This document shows positions 12,900 through 21,084 of a stretch of DNA of 25,503 bases, piece by piece (position 1 is the first letter of the stretch; each line of letters begins with the position of its first letter). Origin of the DNA: CAZDDW01 sp043811105. Lineage in GTDB: Bacteria > Patescibacteriota > Patescibacteriia > UBA9934 > CAZDDW01. The position numbers and the translations under genes are program-made. Under the pieces are notes generated by a model, which did no database searches, was not told where the DNA came from, and saw only the letters and a list, made by a program, of their open reading frames with translations. The stretch lies in assembly GCA_043811105.1 (NCBI GenBank), contig JBDRNK010000007.1:1-25503 (forward strand). Direction: 5' to 3'.

Positions 12900-13652
12900 A
12901 TGTACGAAGCACTATTTCCGGTTCTGATTATGATCCTGCTGATCATCATTGCCAGCATCAAGCAGATCAATCAGTACCAACGCGGGGTTAAGTTCCGCTT
13001 AGGTAAGTTTGTCGGGCTGATGGAGCCAGGCTGGCGCTTGGTCATTCCGATTTTTTATTCATACAAGAAAGTCGATATTCGTGTAAAGGCCGTTGACGTT
13101 CCTGACCAAGAAGCGATTACCAAAGACAACGTGTCTGCTCGCATCAACGCCGTAATCTACTACAAAGTCAAAGACGCTGGCAAAGCAATCATCGAAGTTG
13201 AAAATTTTCGCTGGGCTGTATCTCAGTTAGCTCAAACAACTATGCGAAATATTGCCGGTGAGTTGACACTTGATGAACTGTTAACCAACCGCGATCAGGC
13301 GGCCAAACGCATTCGCGAGATCGTGGACAAGTTGACTGACCCTTGGGGAATCGACGTCGAGAACGTTGAGTTAAAAGATATTACTTTGCCGGAAGAAATG
13401 AAGCGGACGATTGCCAAGCAAGCTGAAGCTGAACGTGAACGTCGCGCTGTCATTATCAAGGCTGAAGGTGAAGTGGCTGCTTCTGACAACCTGGCTAAAG
13501 CGGCTAACACATTATCTGCCAGTCCTGGTGCCCTGCATCTTCGAACCTTGTCCAGTATTAACGACTTGAGTTCTGACCAATCAAATACAGTTATCTTTGC
13601 CGTGCCATTGGAGATTCTAAGGGCATTTGAAAGAATGGGTGGTAAGGAGTAA
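12900..13652 (+). CDS. SPFH/Band 7 (stomatin-like, slipin) protein
   Basis: About 250 residues from ATG 12900 (MYEALFPVLIMILL). One N-terminal membrane segment (about 5-22), then a Band 7 domain (QYQRGVKFRLGKFVGLMEPG, DVPDQEAITKDNVSARINAV, TMRNIAGELTLDELLTNRD) and the coiled-coil end AEAERERRAVIIKAEGE; the C-terminal SNTVIFAVPLEIL is typical of slipins. Such proteins form membrane microdomain scaffolds and often regulate membrane proteases. An in-frame ATG at 12870 would add ten residues encoded by a palindromic repeat; I prefer 12900. No NfeD partner gene is adjacent. Ends at a bidirectional terminator. Confidence 0.93.
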   Translation: MYEALFPVLIMILLIIIASIKQINQYQRGVKFRLGKFVGLMEPGWRLVIPIFYSYKKVDIRVKAVDVPDQEAITKDNVSARINAVIYYKVKDAGKAIIEVENFRWAVSQLAQTTMRNIAGELTLDELLTNRDQAAKRIREIVDKLTDPWGIDVENVELKDITLPEEMKRTIAKQAEAERERRAVIIKAEGEVAASDNLAKAANTLSASPGALHLRTLSSINDLSSDQSNTVIFAVPLEILRAFERMGGKE

Positions 13653-13660
13653 ATCAAATT

Positions 13661-13698
13661 AAAAAACAGACGATGCACTATACAACGTCTGTTTTTTG
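13661..13698. terminator. Bidirectional terminator between the SPFH and M23 genes
   Basis: AAAAAACAGACG (13661-13672) pairs with CGTCTGTTTTTT (13686-13697); the A- and T-runs serve both converging genes. Confidence 0.9.
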
Positions 13699-13703
13699 TT
13701 TTA

Positions 13704-16016
13704 CTAATCTATTTTACCACCAACCCCAATAATCACCCGCGAGCCAATTCCGATTCGTAAATGATAATTACTCAGATCCATATCCAACGAACCGTTACCG
13801 TTAATCGTCAAGGTAATACCATCAGCAACAATCACATTTGCCGGCGCGACCTCATCAGAACTAATTGTACAATCACTACTGACCGTCCAATCCCCAGACC
13901 CTGGCACTGAACAATCATCTTCATCATCATTTTGTACAATCACCCTACCAAGTACAGGTGGTGGTTCATATCCATCTTCGTAAATAATATATAGATCATC
14001 AATGATGATAATGTCTGTATCAGAGCCCGTGGCATTAGAAATGTACATCTCATACTCTTCCCCCTCGGTAAGATCGACACTGCCAACAAGGATCCACTCG
14101 TCACATCGTTTCCATGATCTCCAACTTTCCCAGTACCCATCTTCATCAACATCCCAGTCACAAGTTCTGTATCCACCAGCAAAATCAAGGGTCGTTTCAT
14201 AAACCAAGTTACCACCATCAACTTCGGTTATCTCAACCGGCACTGAATCACTTTTTGTTTGTGTGCTCCATGGGGCAAACATATAGAGTTGATGATAACC
14301 ACTGTTATCCGCCGTAAAACGTAATGTCGCGGTGGCTGTTGGATTTGGTGACGAGGTTGTGCTTGTATATTTCAGATCACTTTCTTGATGGCCATCACCA
14401 TTTCCTTTTGTATATACATCTACCCATGAACCTACGTGTGTCCACCAAGAAGCACCTTCATCAATCCAATGTAACCAATCAAACGCGGGGTGTGCCTCGA
14501 TAAATGATTCTGGATCTTGATAATACTGACCAACCAAATCTTCATAATTTAATGTAGCTGAAAGCCAATATCCGGCCCAGTATGGATCTGGATGGTCTTC
14601 TTCACGGATTTCAAAGTGAAGATGACAGGCAAAAGTTACACCACCATCACCAAGCCCCCCAATACTGCCCACCTCATCACCCAAAGCAACATCAGCGCCT
14701 TCTGAAACATCTATTTCATCGGCGTGACCGTATTGCGAGGTAACGTAATCTGACGCATAACTACCATTAAATGGTGCATAGTTATGAGTAATTGTTAATG
14801 ATCCAAACCCACCCACGTCAACATCTTGAACACAGCCAGCAGCTGTAGTACTAAATCCATCGGCTTGATTTGTACAAAGATCAGAGTCTTCCTCAATAAT
14901 ATTGCCTTCATCATCTTCCAAGACATAATGATCGTATGAATTATTCAAATCAATACCTGGATGATACCAATGGTTACTACAGGTATAATTTAGTCCGGGT
15001 ATCCCCTGACAACCACCAGTCGCTGGATAGCCCATAAACAAATCACCATAAGTTATATCAGAGATTGGAAGAGCAAAACCAGAATATGCTGGTATGTCTT
15101 CGACAATACAGGTCTGATACTCTTCATATTGTTCCGCATGGGCAGCTGGAATTAATGATTGTAGTAATGACCAATCTTCATGTTGAAAAACTGGATTATT
15201 GATGCGTTCAAGAATATTTGTATCCTGTTCGGTTAGATTAAAGTAGATTCCTGATCCATTATTCAGCTCTTGGAATTCATTCGTATTCACTTCGCCTTTC
15301 CGATAGAGATGTTTATCTTGGATGTAACAAGGATTCTCTACACCACACACACCTGTGTACATTGCAATTTCCATGGCCATGATTGGCAAATCCCCTCCCT
15401 CAGCCATAGCCTCGTAAAACAAAGCCCAGGCTAATCCCACCTCTGACCTTTCGCTGTCAGAATAGTCAGTAGCTAGTTTTCTTGCATACTGAGCTGCGGT
15501 TTCAGGATGTTTAAATTTAATTGAAGCTCTTGTGGCCTGTTTCAAAGCAGTTTCACCCACGGTCTTGTTATTCACGATGTTATCACCAAAACTTTGCTCA
15601 GCTAGTTCATACTCAGCTAGAGCGTTTTCATAGTCCTCGGCCTGAAGATATATATCTCCATTCCAAACATGCATTAATCCTGCTGCCGGTGGCTCTAATT
15701 CCATCACTCGTTCTGTTGTCTCAAGTGCGGATTCAAAATCATGGTTAACACGATAAATACGAACCTGCTCTGAAATAGCAGCCCACATATGTGTATGAGA
15801 ACCAGACTGTTCTAATTCTTCAAATATTCTAAGAGCTTCTGAAGGGTCGTCTTTCATCATTGACCGAGCGCGTTCCAACTCAATATCAAGTCCAGATAGT
15901 TCTGGCCTGACAAAGACAGAAGATTCACTTTGCTGTGAAGCCATTTGAATATCAGCAGGTTGTGGATTAAACAATGACAACAAGCCAATGCCTAATGCGA
16001 TAAGTATAGTATTCAT
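13704..16016 (-). CDS. Secreted M23 metallopeptidase with TPR-like and golvesin-like regions
   Basis: 770 residues. Signal peptide (MNTILIALGIGLLSLFNPQP); TPR-like helical repeats at about 45-205; M23/LytM domain at about 310-475 with zinc and catalytic residues H352 and D356 (YHPGIDLN), H431 (YGHADE) and HLHFE (H465, H467); then a beta domain at about 530-690 resembling golvesin/Xly C-terminal domains (WVDVYTKGNGDGHQ, ADNSGYHQLYMFAPWST, IIIIDDLYIIYE); and a short beta-rich end. Several inserts with extra Cys lie inside the M23 domain. Likely cuts peptidoglycan cross-links of self or host. Follows the adhesin gene after 19 nt, so it is co-transcribed with it. Confidence 0.88.
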   Translation of the reverse strand: MNTILIALGIGLLSLFNPQPADIQMASQQSESSVFVRPELSGLDIELERARSMMKDDPSEALRIFEELEQSGSHTHMWAAISEQVRIYRVNHDFESALETTERVMELEPPAAGLMHVWNGDIYLQAEDYENALAEYELAEQSFGDNIVNNKTVGETALKQATRASIKFKHPETAAQYARKLATDYSDSERSEVGLAWALFYEAMAEGGDLPIMAMEIAMYTGVCGVENPCYIQDKHLYRKGEVNTNEFQELNNGSGIYFNLTEQDTNILERINNPVFQHEDWSLLQSLIPAAHAEQYEEYQTCIVEDIPAYSGFALPISDITYGDLFMGYPATGGCQGIPGLNYTCSNHWYHPGIDLNNSYDHYVLEDDEGNIIEEDSDLCTNQADGFSTTAAGCVQDVDVGGFGSLTITHNYAPFNGSYASDYVTSQYGHADEIDVSEGADVALGDEVGSIGGLGDGGVTFACHLHFEIREEDHPDPYWAGYWLSATLNYEDLVGQYYQDPESFIEAHPAFDWLHWIDEGASWWTHVGSWVDVYTKGNGDGHQESDLKYTSTTSSPNPTATATLRFTADNSGYHQLYMFAPWSTQTKSDSVPVEITEVDGGNLVYETTLDFAGGYRTCDWDVDEDGYWESWRSWKRCDEWILVGSVDLTEGEEYEMYISNATGSDTDIIIIDDLYIIYEDGYEPPPVLGRVIVQNDDEDDCSVPGSGDWTVSSDCTISSDEVAPANVIVADGITLTINGNGSLDMDLSNYHLRIGIGSRVIIGVGGKID

Positions 16017-16035
16017 AATATTTTATTTTATATAC

Positions 16036-18549
16036 TTAGCAGCCACTTCCGATACAGATTTCACCGTCAGAAGTGATGTCGCCAGTGATCTCTATATCAC
16101 CGTCTTTGTATACAACAAATGCATTGTTTCTATCAAGGGAACCCGTCCCGTTACCTAAGATCAACAACGGATCAGTGCTGACCCATGAAGTAGCATCACC
16201 TTCTATTTCATTAAAACGTCCAATTGCCAAAGAACCATAGGATTGAGCTGCGGTGTATCTTCCAAAGGCCGCAGAATTAATACCACTAGCTGTTGTGGTG
16301 TAACCCATTGCAAATGAAGCTGTCGCGCTAGAAACAGTATCATATCCCATGGCCACTGATCCGTTACCACTGGCTGTTGTAGAATTTCCAGCCGCCATAG
16401 AAAAACTACCACTCGCCAACCCGGTTCCAAAGGCAGCAGTATACATACCACTAGCCTCGGCATCTCTACTAGAGAAGTTATTGGCCTTAATCTCCCCTTC
16501 CACCTGCAATTCGCTGTTGGGAGTAGAGGTTCTAATACCTACATCTCCAGCACTGTAATAAATACCATTACCACTCTCGGTCCAAAGACAAGAACCACCT
16601 CCTCCACCCCCAATACATCCATTCACATCACAAATAGCTCCGGACGAATCAATATCTCCGTCCACTTCTACATTTCCATTTTTAAATACTGTTAAGGCAT
16701 TATTTCGGTCTGCACTTGAAGTACCATTACCAATCACAAACAACGAATCGACATCGTCCCAGGAAAACGAATCACCGTCAATTACGTTGTATCGACCAGT
16801 TACAAATGAACCATAAGATTGAGCGTTGCCTTTGTGTCCAATAACCACTGCATTATCGCCGCTGGCCATATTATCATTTCCCATAGCTATAGCATTGGTA
16901 TTCATGGCTGTTGAATAACCTAAAACAATTGCATTGTCACCGCTGGCCGTTGCTCCGGTACCAAAGGCTACAGCGTCGACGCCACCAGCTGACGCTCCAT
17001 TACCTACCGCAATCTTACCATTGCCAACTATGTTGCCGTTAACATCCAAAGCCTCAGCAGGGCTGGAAGTACCAATGCCAACGTTACCAACATCATAATA
17101 AATATCATCACCGTCAGCGGTCCACAAAGAGGATCCCCCACCGCCATCACCAATACAACCATTGATATCACAAATAGTACCATCAGCCGTCACACTGCCC
17201 AAAAAGTAACCATCAGCAGTAACAGACAACCCAGCACCTTGGCCAATATACAGACCGCCAGAGCCAACATTTAATCCATTACCAACACTCATATTGTTTC
17301 CTACAGCCACATCATCATTGACCATAAGATCATCAGCCGCAAGGCTTCCGATATTTGCCGCATGGATATCGGCCCCACCGACATCTAAAACAACCAAGCT
17401 ATCAGAAATAGAGCTGGCCAGGTAAACATATTTTCCAGACACCTGAACTGCATAAACACCGTCTAGACTTGCATTGCTAAGCGAACCAATCAAGAAAGGA
17501 TTCGTGGAATCTGAAATATCAACCACTGAAATCGAATCTGCATCAAGACTGGCTACATAAGCATATTTTCCTGATACATCAACCGACTGAGGTCCGTTCA
17601 GATTTACCGCATCGCTAATTGACCCAACAACGGTTGGGTTAATCGGATTTGAAATATCAACCACGGTCAAGCTATCAGAGTAGTAACTGGCTACATAGGC
17701 ATAAGCCCCAGATACACTAACCGCTTGAGCACCATTAAGACTTGCGTTCCTAACAGACTGTTTGTATACCGGATTAGCCGGATCAGAGATATCTATCACC
17801 GCCAAGTTATCTGAATAAAAACTTGCCACGTAAGCATAGTTACCTGATACATCAACTGAGAAAGCTCCGTTTAGATTCGTTGGATCAACAATTGATCCTT
17901 CAAGGACTGGGTTTGTTGGATCTGAAATATTGATCACCGCCAGACTGTTTGAATTACGTGCAGCCACATAGGCATAAATACCTGAAACCACAACTGAGCG
18001 TGGGTTATCCATAATAGAACTGTTTGTAATTGAACCTTCAAGTGCCGGTCGTGTCGGGTCTGATATATTGATCACCGTTAAGGCATCCGATTCATAACCA
18101 ACAACATAGGCATACATACCAGCCACATCTACTGAAAAGGCGCCATTCATACTTGAGTCCACCAAAGACCCTTCATAGACCGGATTTGTTGGGTCTGAAA
18201 TATTTAATATACTCAAGGCGTCTGAATTGAAGCTGGTAACAAAGGCATATTTTCCAGATATATCAATTGAACAAGCGCCGTTCAAAGTCCAGTTACTTAC
18301 AGAACTCTCTAATACTGGATTACCGGGATTGTCAACTAATATAGTTCCTTGGGTAACGTGTAATTTTTCCTCTGGCTGATCAGTTCCAATTCCCAGAAAG
18401 CTGTCTATGCTGTTATACCAGACGCTGGAATCCAGATATTCCATCCCATCCCAAAACGGGATATTGTTCACAGTTAAAGCTGAGGCTGGAATAACCATAA
18501 AACAAAAAATAATCATGATCCCTCCTATGAAAATTAATACTTTTTTCAT
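16036..18549 (-). CDS. Secreted adhesin: seven LVIVD-type propeller blades plus two YadA-like modules
   Basis: 837 residues. Signal peptide (ending around VIPASA); a GIGTDQPEEKLHV tail-fibre-like motif; seven repeats of about 45 residues (about 80-400; for example SVDVSGKYAYVAS then SLTVVDISNPINP) consistent with one seven-bladed propeller; then two parallel modules, each GIGTSSPAEALDV-like motif plus YadA-head-type repeats (AMGYTTTASGINSAAFG) and a closing RNNALTVFKNGNVEVDGDI segment. Asp, Ser and Gly rich; likely a trimeric cell-surface fibre. No C-terminal anchor barrel is seen. Head gene of a two-gene operon with a strong promoter. Confidence 0.85.
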   Translation of the reverse strand: MKKVLIFIGGIMIIFCFMVIPASALTVNNIPFWDGMEYLDSSVWYNSIDSFLGIGTDQPEEKLHVTQGTILVDNPGNPVLESSVSNWTLNGACSIDISGKYAFVTSFNSDALSILNISDPTNPVYEGSLVDSSMNGAFSVDVAGMYAYVVGYESDALTVINISDPTRPALEGSITNSSIMDNPRSVVVSGIYAYVAARNSNSLAVINISDPTNPVLEGSIVDPTNLNGAFSVDVSGNYAYVASFYSDNLAVIDISDPANPVYKQSVRNASLNGAQAVSVSGAYAYVASYYSDSLTVVDISNPINPTVVGSISDAVNLNGPQSVDVSGKYAYVASLDADSISVVDISDSTNPFLIGSLSNASLDGVYAVQVSGKYVYLASSISDSLVVLDVGGADIHAANIGSLAADDLMVNDDVAVGNNMSVGNGLNVGSGGLYIGQGAGLSVTADGYFLGSVTADGTICDINGCIGDGGGGSSLWTADGDDIYYDVGNVGIGTSSPAEALDVNGNIVGNGKIAVGNGASAGGVDAVAFGTGATASGDNAIVLGYSTAMNTNAIAMGNDNMASGDNAVVIGHKGNAQSYGSFVTGRYNVIDGDSFSWDDVDSLFVIGNGTSSADRNNALTVFKNGNVEVDGDIDSSGAICDVNGCIGGGGGGSCLWTESGNGIYYSAGDVGIRTSTPNSELQVEGEIKANNFSSRDAEASGMYTAAFGTGLASGSFSMAAGNSTTASGNGSVAMGYDTVSSATASFAMGYTTTASGINSAAFGRYTAAQSYGSLAIGRFNEIEGDATSWVSTDPLLILGNGTGSLDRNNAFVVYKDGDIEITGDITSDGEICIGSGC

Positions 18550-18606
18550 ATACTTTATTGCTTATTTATTAATAGATTAAACAAAAATGCTTGTTGTCTT
18601 TTATCA

Positions 18607-18634
18607 ATCATATAAGCTGTGTTCAGTGTGTCAA
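18607..18634 (-). promoter_or_regulatory. Promoter of the adhesin-peptidase operon
   Basis: Minus strand TTGACA (18634-18629), 16-nt spacer, TATGAT (18612-18607): a perfect -35 and near-perfect -10, giving a leader of about 50 nt. Confidence 0.75.
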
Positions 18635-18714
18635 GAAGGTACGGCTTTACAACCAACCCGAAAAATGAGATGCTAAATAAGCATTGTTTTTTTAAAATAA
18701 GGCAAAAAGAAAAT

Positions 18715-18744
18715 ACCAGCACAAAGCATTTTGTGCTGGTTTTT
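18715..18744. terminator. Terminator of the secreted repeat protein gene
   Basis: ACCAGCACAAA (18715-18725) pairs with TTTGTGCTGGT (18730-18740), with T-rich tails on both strands. It overlaps the TAA of the gene ending at 18743 by two bases. Confidence 0.85.
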
Positions 18745-19204
18745 AGTTTCCGTCCCAGTGAATCTCTAAGGACAGTTGTCTATGCCTCATGCTGTAGTAA
18801 GCCTGACCTGCGTTGGTGTCATAATGCAGTCCCCAAACCCAGTCGTATGGACCTCTTTTTTTCTCACCCCACTGAACGTAGAAATCTTCATTCAAGGCGT
18901 AGTAAAAATAGAGTTTGCTTTGATAAACACCATCGACCATCAAATCATCAAACGGGCCGTAGTCTTTTTCACCCCAATGCGCTGTCCAACGCCATTCTTC
19001 GTCCTGAGAGGAGTAGGCCAACTTGTTCTGGAAGACGCCAACAACGATGACAAACTTGTGTGGCCCGTACTCTTGACCATCCCAAACCACAAACTGTTGT
19101 TGATCCGCATGCTTGATTCGCGGTGTTTGTTCAATTTCTCGGGCTGCTGGTCCGGCTATGATGATAGCTGAAATCAGAAAGACTGATATGGTGAAGGTGC
19201 GCAT
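18743..19204 (-). CDS. Secreted WG-type repeat protein
   Basis: 153 residues with a signal peptide (MRTFTISVFLISAIIIAGPA). The mature part consists of about three units of 35-40 residues containing 'W-G-x-(K/E)-x-x-GP-(Y/F/H)': VVWDGQEYGPHKFV, AHWGEKDYGPFDDL, VQWGEKKRGPYDWV, each followed by a strand such as VGVFQNKLAYSS or VDGVYQSKLYFYY. A beta-repeat fold, probably extracellular; no enzyme motif. Function unknown. It lies 104 nt downstream of uppP with a palindromic element between. Confidence 0.7.
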   Translation of the reverse strand: MRTFTISVFLISAIIIAGPAAREIEQTPRIKHADQQQFVVWDGQEYGPHKFVIVVGVFQNKLAYSSQDEEWRWTAHWGEKDYGPFDDLMVDGVYQSKLYFYYALNEDFYVQWGEKKRGPYDWVWGLHYDTNAGQAYYSMRHRQLSLEIHWDGN

Positions 19205-19221
19205 GTGTACTCCAAGTCTGT

Positions 19222-19307
19222 GGGACCGACAGACGCCTGCCGGCCGAAGCCTTGGCTAAGGCTGGTAAGTCTGTCATCTCAATGACAAGCTGACGCTTGT
19301 CGATCCC
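19222..19307. repeat. Family-1 pair with another palindrome nested in its loop
   Basis: Flanks GGGACC and GATCCC and hairpin 2 (GACAAGC/GCTTGTC) are standard. In hairpin 1 (GACAGAC/GTCTGTC) the usual 4-nt loop is replaced by about 34 nt (19235-19268) containing its own hairpin GCCTTggctAAGGC flanked by CCGGCC/GGCTGG-type arms. It lies 1 nt past the uppP stop codon. Confidence 0.85.
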
Positions 19308-19308
19308 G

Positions 19309-20157
19309 TTACAGTACCAAAACGACCAAGACGACTCCGGCCAATAAAATTCGATAAAACACAAATGGCCAGTAACTTATTCGAGACACCAGAGCGAGAA
19401 GAAACTTGATAGCGATGGTTCCGGAAATCATGGCCATAATAAAACCGACAAACAATGGAGCGAATTCGATTGTAGCAGATCCGGTAGATAAATCAAGCAA
19501 CGACTTTGCGCCAGCGGATCCGATCGCTGGGATGCTGAGCAGGAACGACCAACGGGCTGCGGTTTTTCTATCGATCCCGGAGAACAGTCCAGCTGTAATG
19601 GTGATTCCAGACCTAGATGTTCCAGGGATCAGGGCCAGGATCTGAGCCAGTCCGATCGCAATCGCTTGCCACCATTTGATTTCTTGGATCTTGGTCGTGT
19701 GGGACCGACAGGCGTAAGCCTGTCCTTTCGCTGACAAGCTGACGCTTGTCGATCCCTTCTTGACCGAAAACCAATCAGCCACCCCTAAAACAACCGCCCA
19801 AAAAGTCAGAGAAATTACAACAACCAGTGGCGTGCGCAATGCTCCCTCGATAATATCACCAGCAAAGTAACCAACAAAAAGTACTGGAATCGTGGCAACA
19901 ATAATCATCCAGGCCAGTGATCGTTCGGCACAGGGTCTGTTTGAAATAAAAGCGTGAATCATTTTTTTGATATCACGTCTGAGAACTATGAGCACAGCAA
20001 CCAATGTTCCAAGATGGATTACAGCATCAAAGGCCAGATCTTGCAACGGCCAGTTAAATAATTCGGGAAATAAAATCAGATGACCGGAACTTGAAACCGG
20101 AAGGAATTCGGTGATGCCTTGAATGACCCCTAAAACAATTGCTTGTAGTATTGACAT
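19309..20157 (-). CDS. uppP: Undecaprenyl-diphosphate phosphatase with a repeat-encoded loop
   Basis: 282-residue polytopic membrane enzyme (BacA/UppP) that dephosphorylates undecaprenyl diphosphate to recycle the lipid carrier for cell-wall synthesis. Conserved ITEFLPVSSSGH (15-26, with catalytic E17) and LIPGTSRSG (176-184) are intact, with several hydrophobic helices. Residues 135-154 (from GSTSVSLS), between VADWFSVKK and the KIQEIKWWQAI segment, are encoded by a family-1 palindromic pair and probably enlarge a membrane-external loop. A further family-1 element starts right after the stop codon. Confidence 0.96.
   Translation of the reverse strand: MSILQAIVLGVIQGITEFLPVSSSGHLILFPELFNWPLQDLAFDAVIHLGTLVAVLIVLRRDIKKMIHAFISNRPCAERSLAWMIIVATIPVLFVGYFAGDIIEGALRTPLVVVISLTFWAVVLGVADWFSVKKGSTSVSLSAKGQAYACRSHTTKIQEIKWWQAIAIGLAQILALIPGTSRSGITITAGLFSGIDRKTAARWSFLLSIPAIGSAGAKSLLDLSTGSATIEFAPLFVGFIMAMISGTIAIKFLLALVSRISYWPFVFYRILLAGVVLVVLVL
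19701..19756. repeat. Family-1 palindromic pair inside uppP
   Basis: 56 bp. Hairpin arms are the same as in the mnmA pair (GACAGGC/GCCTGTC and GACAAGC/GCTTGTC) but the linker is longer (CTTTCGC), so the second half is read in a different frame from mnmA yet stays open. Confidence 0.92.
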
Positions 20158-20167
20158 AATTTTTCAT

Positions 20168-20218
20168 AGCCAGTTTATCTGGCGTTTGAATTCAAACCGG
20201 GGATAAACCCCGTTAGAA
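20168..20218. repeat. Family-2 triple-hairpin repeat, intergenic copy
   Basis: 51 bp, matching lepA 3743-3794 except in the middle hairpin, which is GTTTG/CAAAC instead of GTCTG/CAGAC, so both arms changed together, and one base is lost from the loop. It abuts the stop codon of the hydrolase gene. Confidence 0.85.
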
Positions 20219-20878
20219 TTAGATCCTCTTCTCAATCCAATCCACCACGGTTCCGATCAATTCTGGCTTAGCGTCTAACATATCATTCGCATGTCCGATC
20301 CTACGCTCTTCGATCTTATCTGTAACATTTGGTCGAAGTTCATTCAAGACGCGAATACATTCAAAACTGCCGTGAGTGTCATTGTCTGAGGCAACTAACA
20401 GAATCTTCTGATCATCAGCAATCCGTTTGATTAACTTATCAGTTTTCACTCCACGATAGTTTAGTCCTGGTGACAAAGCCACACCAGTTTTAATTTCAGC
20501 TCGATCGCCCATAATCTTAATTGTTAGATTTGCACCGATTGATCCACCAACAACGACCGTGCTCGAATCTGTCGCACCGCGATCAGCTAACCAAGACAAA
20601 GCACCGCGTACGTCATGAATTTTCATTTGCTGTTCTTGGTCTGTAAATTCATGATGATTTAACTTACCACCTTCAGTCGATTCACCATGACCACGCTCGT
20701 CGATTGCAAGCGAAGCAATTCCACGATTTGTCAAAGCCGTAGCAAATTCTATCCAAGCCTCTTTGGTCGCTGGCATCATGTGCAAGAGCAAAGCAAAAGC
20801 TTTTGCTGATTCAACCGCATAGTAGTCTCCAACAATAGTGACACCATCATCAGTTTTAAAAGATATTTTTTCGGACAT
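20219..20878 (-). CDS. Alpha/beta hydrolase
   Basis: 219 residues. Core fold markers: LLHMMPATKEAW oxyanion region, DERGHGES, nucleophile elbow GGSIGAN (S113), acid in LLVASDNDTHG, and catalytic-His candidate in RIGHAND near the C-terminus. No signal peptide, so cytoplasmic; substrate unknown. A small frame just upstream overlaps the start by 23 nt. Ends directly against the family-2 repeat. Confidence 0.85.
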   Translation of the reverse strand: MSEKISFKTDDGVTIVGDYYAVESAKAFALLLHMMPATKEAWIEFATALTNRGIASLAIDERGHGESTEGGKLNHHEFTDQEQQMKIHDVRGALSWLADRGATDSSTVVVGGSIGANLTIKIMGDRAEIKTGVALSPGLNYRGVKTDKLIKRIADDQKILLVASDNDTHGSFECIRVLNELRPNVTDKIEERRIGHANDMLDAKPELIGTVVDWIEKRI

Positions 20879-21017
20879 AATTTACTTCAGTTAGTTTGTC
20901 GTTTTCGTAAAGAAAATGTAAAGCCTCGCCAGGATACAACAAGCCGTGGATCGGATCTGGAACGATTTGTTCGTCTTCATCTGCTTCAATTAAATTGTCT
21001 AGAAAGTTAATTTGCAT
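20856..21017 (-). CDS. Possible 53-residue protein overlapping the hydrolase start
   Basis: ATG 21017 to TAA 20856. Begins MQINFLDNLIEADEDEQIVP, then PDPIHGLLYPGEALHFLYE; acidic N-terminal half. It would fill the otherwise empty 200-nt gap between the Cys-rich gene and the hydrolase and overlaps the latter by 23 nt, compatible with translational coupling. No Shine-Dalgarno and no family match, so existence is uncertain. Confidence 0.35.
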   Translation of the reverse strand: MQINFLDNLIEADEDEQIVPDPIHGLLYPGEALHFLYENDKLTEVNYVRKNIF

Positions 21018-21025
21018 AAATTTGT

Positions 21026-21080
21026 GGGAAAGACGCCCGTGAGGGCGTCATCGAAATGACATCCTTACGGATGTCTTTCC
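21026..21080. repeat. Family-1 palindromic pair after the first Cys-rich gene
   Basis: 55 bp. Hairpin 1 GACGCCC/GGGCGTC (loop GTGA), hairpin 2 GACATCC/GGATGTC (loop TTAC), outer GGGAAAGAC/GTCTTTCC. Four bases past the stop codon of the gene ending at 21085. Confidence 0.9.
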
Positions 21081-21084
21081 TATC

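Noticed and set aside
18619..19171. Long plus-strand frames opposite the secreted repeat protein
   Set aside because: They are antisense to a gene with a signal peptide and repeats, and have no start signals or recognisable family.
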